This document shows, in pieces, positions 8,356 through 16,012 of a stretch of 43,556 nt of DNA (positions are counted from its first letter, which is position 1; every line of letters starts with the position of its first letter). The stretch lies in NCBI GenBank assembly GCA_003248075.1, contig QJYK01000116.1, positions 1-43,556 of the forward strand, written 5' to 3'. Below the pieces are notes generated by a model. That model saw nothing but the letters and a program-made list of their open reading frames with translations. It searched no databases and had not been told where the DNA came from. This DNA is from Gemmatimonadota bacterium (lineage in GTDB: Bacteria > Gemmatimonadota > Gemmatimonadetes > Longimicrobiales > Gaopeijiaceae). The translations under genes were made by a program, and so were the position numbers.

Positions 8356-10878
8356 ATGAGCCCCGCCCGAGACGATCGTCTGAGGAAGTACCGCGAGAAG
8401 CGCGCTGCCGGTCGGACGCCCGAGCCGTTCGGCGGCGAGGTCGTGGTCGGGGGCAGCACCTTCGTGGTCCAGAAGCACGACGCCCGAGCGTTGCACTGGG
8501 ACCTGCGCCTCGAGCTGGACGGGGTCCTACTCTCATGGGCGGTGCCCAAGGGACCGTCGCCCAACCAGGCGGACAAGCGCCTCGCCATGCAGACCGAGGA
8601 CCACCCGCTCGAGTACGCCGAGTTCGAAGGGATCATCCCCGAGGGCGAGTACGGCGCCGGGCCCATGATCGTGTGGGACAGAGGCCGATGGTCGCCGGTG
8701 GAGGACGCGCACGAAGGCCTGGAGAAGGGCAAGCTCCTCTTCGACCTATACGGCCACAAACTCATGGGCCGATGGACGCTGGTGAAGACCCGGCAGGCGC
8801 CCAACTCCTGGCTGCTCATCAAGGAGCGCGACGCGTTCATGGACGAGGCGGGGGGCACCGAATCCTATCCGGACGACTCGATCTACTCGGGTCTCACCGT
8901 GGAGGAGTTCGCCCACGCCGACGAGCGAGCAGAGGAGATGGCCGAGCGCATCGCCGACCTGGGCGCGAAGGAGGCGGCGCTGCGTGCGGACGACGTCGAT
9001 CTCACGCTCGCTTCCTCGAGCGAGCAGCCGTTCTCACGCGAGGGGTGGATCTTCGAGCTCAAGTACGACGGGTATCGCCTCCTCGCCGAGCGAGTGGGTC
9101 GTGAGCCGTATCTGCGCTCCCGGGCCGGTCACGACCTCACGGTGACCTTTCCGGAGATCGCGCGCGCGGTGCGTGGCCTTCCCTTCGAGGGGCTGATCCT
9201 CGACGGGGAGGTGGTCGTGCACGACGCCGACGGGCTCCCGTCCTTCTCGAAGCTCCAGAAGCGGGGGCGCATCCTGAACAAGTCGGACGCATTGCGCGCG
9301 AGCGTGGAGCTCCCCGCGGTCTACTATGCGTTCGACATCGTCGCCCTCGAAGGGTACGACCTGCGCCAGCTTCCCCTGATCCGTCGCAAGGAGATCCTCA
9401 AGGGCGTCCTGCCCTCGGTCGGCCCGATCCGTTACTCGGACCACATCCTCGAGCAGGGCCAGGCGATGTACGAGCAGGTCACGGCCATGCGCCTCGAGGG
9501 CATCGTCGGGAAGAAGGCGGACTCGCCCTACCGCGGGGGACGATCGACGAGCTGGGTGAAGGTGAGGACCGTGCGCGTCGAAGACTTCGTGGTGGTGGGT
9601 TGGACGGAGCCGAAGGGAGGGCGTTCGGGCTTCGGCGCGCTGCACCTGGCCCAGTACGACGGAGCCGATCTCGTCTATCTGGGAAGCGTGGGCTCGGGCT
9701 TCACCGACGCTCAGCTCGATGAGGGACTGGAGCTTCTGCGACCGCTCGAGGTCGACGGCTGCCCCTGTACAAGCGGACCGATGCCGAAAGGGAAGGCGCA
9801 GCACTGGACGCGTCCGGAGCTGGTCGTCGAGATCAAGTACAAGGAGCTCACGGACCAGGGGCTCGTGAGACAGGGGTCCTTCTCCCGGTGGCGAGACGAC
9901 AAACCGCCCTCGGAGTGCCTGGTCGAGGGAGCGGGCACCGGCGAGCCGCCGGACCCCGCCCCACCGGCGTCGGTGGAGGCCACGGAGCGATCCGTGCCGT
10001 TCACGAACCTCGACAAGATCTTCTGGCCGGACGAGGGCTACACGAAGGGCGATCTGATCGAGTATCACCGCGCGGTCGCCCGCTGGATGTTGCCGTACCT
10101 GATCGACCGTCCCCTCGTCATGACCCGCTATCCGGATGGCATCGAGGGAAAGTCGTTCTTCCAGAAGGACGCACCGCCGTACGCCCCGGATTGGATCCGC
10201 CGTGTGACCGTGTGGAGCGAGGGGTCGGAGCGCGAGCTGTCGTACTTCGTGGTCGAGGACGTCGAATCGCTGCTCTATGTGATCAACCTCGGGACCATCC
10301 CCATCCACATCTGGTCCAGCCGCATCGAGACGTTGGCGACGCCGGATTGGTGCATCCTCGACCTCGACCCCAAGGAGGCGCCCTTCGAACACGTCGTCGA
10401 AATAGCGCTTATCCTGCACGACATCTGTGAGGAGATCGGATTGCCGTCCTTCCCGAAGACCAGCGGTTCGTCCGGCATCCACGTGCTGGTACCCCTGGGC
10501 CGCCGCCTCACGTACGAGCAGTCACGCACCCTGGGGCAGCTGCTGGGTCGGGTGGCCGTAGCGGAACGGACCGACATCGCGACGCTCACGCGCAACCCCG
10601 ACCGACGGGAGGGCAAGGTGTACGTCGACTTCGTACAGAACGGACACGGACGTCTCCTCGCGGCGCCCTTCACGGTGCGGCCGCGTCCCGGAGCGACCGT
10701 GTCCGCGCCGCTGGAATGGAGCGAGGTGAACAAGCGCCTCACGATCGAGCAACACACGATCGCGTCCGTCCCGCGCCGCATGAAGCGACTCGAGGAGGAC
10801 CCGCTGCTGCCCGTGCTGGAGCTGGAGCCGGACCTGCTCGGCGCTCTGGAGCGCCTGACGCACTGGTTCGACAAGTAG
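8356..10878 (+). CDS. ligD: ATP-dependent DNA ligase D (phosphoesterase-ligase-polymerase)
   Basis: The multifunctional end-joining ligase, 840 residues, domain order phosphoesterase, ligase, polymerase as in Pseudomonas. Phosphoesterase domain, about 25-180: H41, D49 and H83 line up with the metal ligands known from Pseudomonas LigD (H42, D50, H84). Ligase domain, about 210-520: the adenylated lysine is K236 in ELKYDGYR, with the OB fold ending near KYKELTDQGLVRQ. Polymerase/primase domain, about 545-840: FTNLDKIFWP starts it, and the catalytic pair lies in DLDPKE (D669, D671). All catalytic residues are present, so the protein should be active with Ku. I chose the ATG at 8356; an upstream in-frame GTG at 8317 lies in the putative -35 box and adds unconserved residues. 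Confidence 0.96.
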   Translation: MSPARDDRLRKYREKRAAGRTPEPFGGEVVVGGSTFVVQKHDARALHWDLRLELDGVLLSWAVPKGPSPNQADKRLAMQTEDHPLEYAEFEGIIPEGEYGAGPMIVWDRGRWSPVEDAHEGLEKGKLLFDLYGHKLMGRWTLVKTRQAPNSWLLIKERDAFMDEAGGTESYPDDSIYSGLTVEEFAHADERAEEMAERIADLGAKEAALRADDVDLTLASSSEQPFSREGWIFELKYDGYRLLAERVGREPYLRSRAGHDLTVTFPEIARAVRGLPFEGLILDGEVVVHDADGLPSFSKLQKRGRILNKSDALRASVELPAVYYAFDIVALEGYDLRQLPLIRRKEILKGVLPSVGPIRYSDHILEQGQAMYEQVTAMRLEGIVGKKADSPYRGGRSTSWVKVRTVRVEDFVVVGWTEPKGGRSGFGALHLAQYDGADLVYLGSVGSGFTDAQLDEGLELLRPLEVDGCPCTSGPMPKGKAQHWTRPELVVEIKYKELTDQGLVRQGSFSRWRDDKPPSECLVEGAGTGEPPDPAPPASVEATERSVPFTNLDKIFWPDEGYTKGDLIEYHRAVARWMLPYLIDRPLVMTRYPDGIEGKSFFQKDAPPYAPDWIRRVTVWSEGSERELSYFVVEDVESLLYVINLGTIPIHIWSSRIETLATPDWCILDLDPKEAPFEHVVEIALILHDICEEIGLPSFPKTSGSSGIHVLVPLGRRLTYEQSRTLGQLLGRVAVAERTDIATLTRNPDRREGKVYVDFVQNGHGRLLAAPFTVRPRPGATVSAPLEWSEVNKRLTIEQHTIASVPRRMKRLEEDPLLPVLELEPDLLGALERLTHWFDK

Positions 10879-10888
10879 ACGGGTCGGC

Positions 10889-13561
10889 TCAGCCGTCGGC
10901 CGAGAGCGCACGCACCGGGTCGAGGCGGGACGCCGTTCGCGCAGGGAGCCAGCACGCGACCGCGGCCACGCTCAGGAGCACCGCCACGCCCATCCCGTAG
11001 GAGAGCGGGTCGTAGAGTCCCACGCCGAAGAGGAGCGAGGCGGCCCCTCTCACGAGCCAGAGTGTCGTCACCAGGCCCGCGACCACGCCGACGGCCACCG
11101 GCTTGAGCCCCTGTCCGACGACGAGCCGTCGGACGTCCGGAGCCTCGGCGCCGAGCGCCACACGGATGCCGACCTCGCGGCGGCGCTGTGCCACGCGGTA
11201 CGCGACCACGCCATAGACCCCGATGGCTCCGAGGGCCAACGCCAGGCCGGCGAACGCCGCCAGCATGAGCGCGAAGAATCGGGAGCGGTCCGTCTGCTTG
11301 CCGACGATCTCCGAAGCCGGTGCCAGCTCGGTGATGGCCTGACCCGGATCCTGTGATGCCACGAGGGCGCGCACATCGCGCATGACGTCCGCTTCGGCCC
11401 GGGATGAGCGGATCACGAACGCCTGCCCGCGTCGAGGGGACAGCAGCTGTGGCAGATATACGGTGGGGTGGGCTTCTACGGTGAGCTCGCGCTGGCGCAC
11501 GTCCTCGACCACGCCGACGATTTCCATCGCGTAACCGCCCAGGTCGAGGGGACGCCCCACCGCGCTCTCGTCGGGGAATGCGGCCTGCGCCAGCGAACGG
11601 CTGACCACCGCGACGTTGCGACCATCCTGACCGGCGGACGCCCCGAACCCGGTTCCCTCCACGAGCGGGATCCCCATGACCCGGAAATAGTCGGCGGACA
11701 CCTGTAACACATACGCGCGTGCGCCGTCGTCGTCCTCGCTGGCTGGGTGCCCGGGCGCGGCCCAGCGCGACGCCTCGCCTTCTCCGCGGAGCGGGAAGCG
11801 TCGCACGGACCCAACCCCCTCGATGCCGGGGATCGCGCGAAGGCCGTCCAACATCTCGGTCCAGCGCTGCAGGTATTCCGGGCGTCCCGGGTAGCGCGTC
11901 GCCGCGAAGGTCATGTCCGCCACGACCAGGCCCTCGGAGCGGAACCCTGGATCCACCGATCGGAGCGACCACAGGCTGCGCACGAGCAGCGTGGAGCCCA
12001 CGAGCAGCACGACGGACAACGCGATCTGCGACGCGACCAGGGTGCCGCGCCCGGTCATTCGCGCCGTCCTGCCCGACCCGGCTCGCAAGCTGGCGGCGAG
12101 ATCCCGACCCGCAGCCTGCAGGCCGGGAAGGAGCCCGAAGGTGAGCCCGACCACGATCGAGGCCGCCACTGAAAACGTCGCGACCCTCCAGTCGGGGCCG
12201 ATCTCCTGTGCGCGGGGAAGGGTGCCTGCGCTCGCGCCGACGAGCAGGTCGGTGCCCGACCACGCGATCGCGAGCCCGCCGAGGCCGCCCACGATCGACA
12301 ACAGGAGGCTCTCCGTGACGACTACGCCGGCGCGCCTGGCGCCGCTCGCGCCGAGGGCCGCTCGGAGCGCCATCTCGGGTCCCCGGGCGGCCTCCCGCGC
12401 CAGGGCCAGGTTGGCGACGTTCGCGCAAACGAGGATCAGGATGAGGAGCGCGGCGGCCATCAACACCTCGAGCGCTCGATCCACGTCTCCCACCACGCTG
12501 TCACGCAGCGGAGTCAGCGCGATGCCTGGCAGGTCGGCGTTGTCGTCCGGAAAAGCCTCGGCGAGAGAGGCGGAGATCGCGCTCAGATCCGCCTCGGCCT
12601 GAGCGATCGTGCTCTCCGAAGCGACCCGACCCACCGCATCGAGGATCTTGAGCCCCCGGACCTGCAGAGGGATGGAGGACGCCGGGATCGTAGACAGGAG
12701 CACCCAGACCTGGGTTCGGGGCGACGGGAACGCGAACGCCTCGGGCATCACGCCCACGACGCGGTACGTCTCGTCCGAAAGGGTCACGGCCCGACGCACC
12801 GCGTCCGGATCGGCGCCGAGGTGTTGACGCCAGAAGGCGTGGCTGACCACGACGACGTGATCGTCGCCGACCTCGTCCGTCCGGGTCAGGGCGCGCCCGA
12901 GAAGCGGTGAGGTTCCCATGGCCTCGAAGAATCCGGAGGATACGAACGCGGTCTCGACCTCCTGCGCGGTCCCGTCGCCGGTGAGGACCAGGTCGGAGGG
13001 GAGCGTGGTGAACGCACCCACGTGCTCCAGGCGTCGCGAGCGCTCGGCCAGGTCCCGCACGTCGGGAAGGCCCAGCCTGCCGGAGCGCTCACCCCGACCG
13101 GGGTCGGCACCGTGGATCCGGACGATGTGCTCGGGAGCGGGGTAGGGCAGGGGACGCAGGACGACGCCGTAGAGCACGCTGAACATCGCCGTGTTGGCGC
13201 CGACGCCCAGCGCCACGGTGGCGAGAACCGGCACCGCGTACCCGGGCCTCCTGGACAGCCCCCGCACCACCTGCCCCAACGCCCGCATCGTGCTTCCCAT
13301 CCCCACACCTCCTCCACCTCGGGTTCGATTCCGCCGGGTCGCCGCTTCGACCCATTCGAGGAGCGCATCCCTCAGACCCACCACCGTGTTCGTGACCACG
13401 AAGCCGAGCAGGGCTCCGAGCCCTCGCGCCGCCGCATCCGCGGCCTGGTCCTCCAGGAGCCGGTCCAGGTCCGTTCCGACCCGGCCCCGGTGAGAGGGGG
13501 GATACAGGCGCCGAAGGCTCCCGGCCCAGGCGCGGACGACCTCGCGTCCGATCCGTGTCAT
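10889..13561 (-). CDS. ADOP-family ABC transporter permease (pair 2)
   Basis: An 890-residue permease with the full ADOP layout: an N-terminal soluble region (RRLYPPSHRGRVGTDLDRLLEDQAAD, about 17-42), first transmembrane helix near residues 108-128 (YAVPVLATVALGVGANTAMF), MacB-like core, FtsX helices (about 365-490), second core, and C-terminal FtsX with RRREVGIRVALGAEAPDVRRLV (about 800-821). It starts at an ATG overlapping the padR-2 stop by 4 nt (ATGA). No ATPase gene is near. The N-terminal domain is only loosely similar to the other ADOP here, so the two are old paralogues rather than a recent duplication. It converges on ligD with 10 nt between stop codons. Confidence 0.88.
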   Translation of the reverse strand: MTRIGREVVRAWAGSLRRLYPPSHRGRVGTDLDRLLEDQAADAAARGLGALLGFVVTNTVVGLRDALLEWVEAATRRNRTRGGGGVGMGSTMRALGQVVRGLSRRPGYAVPVLATVALGVGANTAMFSVLYGVVLRPLPYPAPEHIVRIHGADPGRGERSGRLGLPDVRDLAERSRRLEHVGAFTTLPSDLVLTGDGTAQEVETAFVSSGFFEAMGTSPLLGRALTRTDEVGDDHVVVVSHAFWRQHLGADPDAVRRAVTLSDETYRVVGVMPEAFAFPSPRTQVWVLLSTIPASSIPLQVRGLKILDAVGRVASESTIAQAEADLSAISASLAEAFPDDNADLPGIALTPLRDSVVGDVDRALEVLMAAALLILILVCANVANLALAREAARGPEMALRAALGASGARRAGVVVTESLLLSIVGGLGGLAIAWSGTDLLVGASAGTLPRAQEIGPDWRVATFSVAASIVVGLTFGLLPGLQAAGRDLAASLRAGSGRTARMTGRGTLVASQIALSVVLLVGSTLLVRSLWSLRSVDPGFRSEGLVVADMTFAATRYPGRPEYLQRWTEMLDGLRAIPGIEGVGSVRRFPLRGEGEASRWAAPGHPASEDDDGARAYVLQVSADYFRVMGIPLVEGTGFGASAGQDGRNVAVVSRSLAQAAFPDESAVGRPLDLGGYAMEIVGVVEDVRQRELTVEAHPTVYLPQLLSPRRGQAFVIRSSRAEADVMRDVRALVASQDPGQAITELAPASEIVGKQTDRSRFFALMLAAFAGLALALGAIGVYGVVAYRVAQRRREVGIRVALGAEAPDVRRLVVGQGLKPVAVGVVAGLVTTLWLVRGAASLLFGVGLYDPLSYGMGVAVLLSVAAVACWLPARTASRLDPVRALSADG

Positions 13562-13923
13562 CCTCGACCGGACCCCTCGCGGGCCAGCCGGGCGACCTGG
13601 CTGCTGGCGGCGAGGTCCACGAGCCTGCGGGCCTCGGCAGCGGCCACGCGCTTACCCAGATCGGTCAGCCGGTAGTAGCGCCGGCGTTGGTCGTCGAGCT
13701 CCGGTGTGGGACGCTCGCCCGCCTCCTCGACCAGGCCGTCGTCCTCCATCCGCTTCAGCTTGCGGTAGAAGGGGGAGGCCCGGACGGTCATCGAGCCGCC
13801 CGTAGCGGTCTCGATCTCCTTGAGGATGGCGTAGCCGTGGCGGTCGCACGCTTCCAGGGCGAGCAGGATCTGGAACTCGACGGCCTTGAGAGGAAGCTGG
13901 TCTTCCGGTTCTGGGCGGTCCAC
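13558..13923 (-). CDS. PadR-family transcriptional regulator (pair 2)
   Basis: A 121-residue PadR-like winged-helix protein. FQILLALEACDRHGYAILKEIETATGG (about 17-43) is the classic PadR start, followed by the recognition region VRASPFYRKLKRMEDDGLVEE and the wing RRRYYRLTDLGKRVA. It is a closer match to canonical PadR than the pair-1 regulator. GTG start at 13923. Its stop overlaps the ADOP start by 4 nt. Two palindromes cover its promoter at 13941-13984, so it probably represses itself and the permease; the ligand is unknown. Confidence 0.9.
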   Translation of the reverse strand: MDRPEPEDQLPLKAVEFQILLALEACDRHGYAILKEIETATGGSMTVRASPFYRKLKRMEDDGLVEEAGERPTPELDDQRRRYYRLTDLGKRVAAAEARRLVDLAASSQVARLAREGSGRG

Positions 13924-13940
13924 GGCGGCCTCGGCGGAGA

Positions 13941-13984
13941 TAGTGACGATGCGTCACTATTATTGACCGGAAGTCAATAGTCAA
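13941..13984 (-). promoter_or_regulatory. padR-2 promoter embedded in two palindromic operators
   Basis: On the minus strand TTGACT (13984-13979) and TAATAG (13962-13957) are 16 nt apart. Palindrome 1, TAGTGACG-ATG-CGTCACTA (13941-13959), covers the -10 box and start point. Palindrome 2, TATTGAC-CGGAA-GTCAATA (13961-13979), fills the spacer and touches the -35. The block is AT-rich in a GC-rich region. Binding at either site would block RNA polymerase. The GTGA/TCAC half-site recurs at padR-1. Confidence 0.65.
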
Positions 13985-14006
13985 CGGTCTCCATCTCCCG
14001 TTTTCG

Positions 14007-14035
14007 TTGGTCGGCGCCGGGGCTCCGGCTAGATT
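14007..14035 (+). promoter_or_regulatory. Putative leaderless promoter of the 14043 gene
   Basis: TTGGTC (14007-14012), 17-nt spacer, TAGATT (14030-14035), then 7 nt to a GTG at 14043. The transcript would begin at or next to the start codon. Confidence 0.45.
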
Positions 14036-14042
14036 GGTTTCC

Positions 14043-14417
14043 GTGGTGAACCCGGTGAGGGACGGACTTCGCGTGCGTCGGATCGGCGCTTTGCTCCTCT
14101 GCTCTGCCGCCCTCGCGCTGGCAGAGGTGCGGCCCGGGGCGCATCACGTCCCGACGCCGTTCACCTCGGCGTCGGCCCGCAGCCAGTCATCCGCGCCCTC
14201 ACTCGGCGGCGCGGTCCTTCCCACGGAAGCCGTCGTCGGCGAGGAGGAAGGACCGGGCCGGCTCGCCGGCTCGGTAGGCCGCCCCCCGGCCTCCTCCAGG
14301 CCCAGGATCGTCCTGCCCCGGCCGCGATCACGCGCGCTGCGCGCCGAGCTGCCGCGGTCGCGACGACGGGCCGATCTTCTCGCGCACCCCCCTACCGCGC
14401 CTCCCGGGGTCGACTGA
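14043..14417 (+). CDS. Small putative exported protein, unrecognised
   Basis: A 124-residue ORF starting at GTG 14043. Residues 1-35 look like a signal peptide: basic n-region (RDGLRVRR), hydrophobic core (IGALLLCSAALALA) and a short tail. The rest is rich in Pro, Arg and Ser with no motif I recognise, and is probably disordered. Third codon positions are mostly G or C, as in real genes here, and a promoter with a TAGATT -10 box sits 7 nt upstream. With no homology known to me, it may still be a chance ORF. Confidence 0.45.
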   Translation: MVNPVRDGLRVRRIGALLLCSAALALAEVRPGAHHVPTPFTSASARSQSSAPSLGGAVLPTEAVVGEEEGPGRLAGSVGRPPASSRPRIVLPRPRSRALRAELPRSRRRADLLAHPPTAPPGVD

Positions 14418-14505
14418 GTCGCCGGCCCCCGTGGCCGGCCCTGCCGCGTCGCTCCGCGCCCCTGCGCGGGGCATCCAAGATCCCGTCTTCGTGGGGTGCC
14501 AAGAA

Positions 14506-14694
14506 ATGTCCATCTCGTACTTCGCTCTGGCTCTGGTGGCCCAGGATGCCGAGGGCGCATTCTCCATGCACCGGCTTCTCCAATCCCTCCCGACCGATCC
14601 GGCTTCCATCATCACCCTCCTCATCGCCGCGGCTGCGGTCGGGCTCGTGATCTGGACCGGTCGGAGCCGTCGCGGAGGAGGCGGGGCCAGCTAG
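14506..14694 (+). CDS. Small single-pass membrane protein, unrecognised
   Basis: A 62-residue ORF from the ATG at 14506. It has one clear transmembrane helix (IITLLIAAAAVGLVIWTG, about 37-54) and a short basic, Gly-rich tail (RSRRGGGGAS), so the C-terminus is probably cytoplasmic. A strong hairpin terminator begins 9 nt after the stop, which supports a real transcript end. No family is recognised. An in-frame earlier ATG at 14431 would add 25 residues without any feature. Confidence 0.45.
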   Translation: MSISYFALALVAQDAEGAFSMHRLLQSLPTDPASIITLLIAAAAVGLVIWTGRSRRGGGGAS

Positions 14695-14702
14695 GGCCCC
14701 TC

Positions 14703-14728
14703 GGGGCCGGCCGGCTCGGGCCGGCCCC
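14703..14728 (+). terminator. 10-bp perfect hairpin after the 14506 gene
   Basis: GGGGCCGGCC (14703-14712) pairs with GGCCGGCCCC (14719-14728) around GGCTCG. It is followed by a C-rich rather than U-rich tract, so it is a terminator by position and stem strength only. Confidence 0.55.
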
Positions 14729-14815
14729 GCCCCCCTGGACGGCCGGGAACCGACGACCCCCGGTTCAGGGTAGACCAGCGCTCCCAAGAGTCCGGCAACG
14801 GAGACGCAAGCGCCT

Positions 14816-16012
14816 GTGTCCATCCTCATCTGGTCCGGCTTCATCGTCGTCATCCTGACGCTTCTGGCGCTGGACCTGGGCGTCTTTCACCGGAAGGCCC
14901 ATGCGCCGTCACTGGCGGAGGCGCTGGCCTGGAGCGGCTTCTGGATCTCGCTCGCGTTGGCCTTCACCGGGGCCGTCTACTTCTTCTACGAGAACAACTG
15001 GATGGGGGTCGGGCTCGCGTTCCCGGAGGACGTGAGCGGCGCCGAGGCGTCCCTGGAGTACCTGGCGGGCTTCATCCTCGAGAAGTCGCTCAGCCTGGAC
15101 AACATCTTCGTCATCGCGCTGATCTTCTCGTATTTCCGGATCCCGCTCGCCCTCCAGCACCGTGTCCTGTTCTGGGGCGTGCTCGGTGCGCTGGTCATGC
15201 GGGGCGCCATGATCGGCGCCGGAGCGGCCCTGATCGACCGGTTCTCGTGGATGACGTACGTCTTCGGAGGGCTGCTCCTGTTCACGGCGGCTCGCATGCT
15301 GGTCGTGCACCAGGACTCCATCGATCCCGAGCACAGCCCCGTCGTCCGCGCGGCCAGGCGCCTCTATCCGGTCACCGACGGCCTCAGGGGGGAGCACTTC
15401 TTCGTGTCCGAGGGAGGACGGCGTATGATCACGCCTCTCCTCCTGGTACTGCTGCTGGTCGAGAGCACCGACCTCTTGTTCGCGGTGGACTCGATCCCGG
15501 CGATCTTCGCGATCACGTCGGACCCCTTCCTGGTGTACACGTCGAACGTGTTCGCCATCCTCGGACTGAGGAGCCTGTACTTCGCGCTGGCGCCGCTCCT
15601 GTCGAAGTTCCGCTTCCTCAAGGCGAGCCTCGTCTTCGTGCTCGCTTTCGTGGGCGTGAAGATGCTCCTCGCCCACACAGAGCCCATCGCCGTGCAGGTG
15701 TCATTGGCGGTGATCCTCGGCATCCTGGGCGTGGGTGTGCTCGCGTCCGTGGCGTTCCCCGGGGGACGTGCGCCCGAACGGTCGGCCGTGGAGCGGGAGC
15801 TCGAGTCGCTGCGCGAGGTCACCGCCAGCGGCGCTTGGCGGGCCGTGATCCTCGTGCTCGGCGGATCCCTGCTGGTTCTCGGCGCCTTCTGGCTGGTCCT
15901 GCCGGGCCCTGGACTGCTCACCATCGCCGTCGGCGTCTGGCTGGTGGGTAGCCAGGTCGTATGGGCTCGGCGCCTCATGCGACGCGTGGTGCGCGCCGCC
16001 CGACCCGACTAG
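14816..16012 (+). CDS. TerC-family integral membrane protein with PGPGW-like C-terminal tail
   Basis: A 398-residue membrane protein. Residues 1-310 are TerC: LALDLGVFHRKAH (17-29), the acidic transmembrane motif LEKSLSLDNIFV (88-99) and ESTDLLFAVDSIPAIFAIT (about 215-235), whose acidic residues bind metal. TerC proteins (Alx, YceF/YkoY, MeeF) are linked to manganese export and metalation of exported proteins. Residues about 315-398 are an extra module with two helices and LPGPGLLTIAVGVWLV (from 362) followed by basic residues, which resembles the PGPGW small transmembrane family (PF09656). TerC proteins are usually 300-350 residues, so this looks like a fusion. GTG start. The stop codon shares bases with the stop of the convergent PHP gene. 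Confidence 0.9.
   Translation: MSILIWSGFIVVILTLLALDLGVFHRKAHAPSLAEALAWSGFWISLALAFTGAVYFFYENNWMGVGLAFPEDVSGAEASLEYLAGFILEKSLSLDNIFVIALIFSYFRIPLALQHRVLFWGVLGALVMRGAMIGAGAALIDRFSWMTYVFGGLLLFTAARMLVVHQDSIDPEHSPVVRAARRLYPVTDGLRGEHFFVSEGGRRMITPLLLVLLLVESTDLLFAVDSIPAIFAITSDPFLVYTSNVFAILGLRSLYFALAPLLSKFRFLKASLVFVLAFVGVKMLLAHTEPIAVQVSLAVILGILGVGVLASVAFPGGRAPERSAVERELESLREVTASGAWRAVILVLGGSLLVLGAFWLVLPGPGLLTIAVGVWLVGSQVVWARRLMRRVVRAARPD

Noticed and set aside
14729-14815. A possible yybP-ykoY manganese riboswitch upstream of the TerC gene
   Set aside because: TerC/Alx genes can carry this riboswitch, but I could not find the conserved loop sequences or a fitting stem arrangement in these 87 bases.
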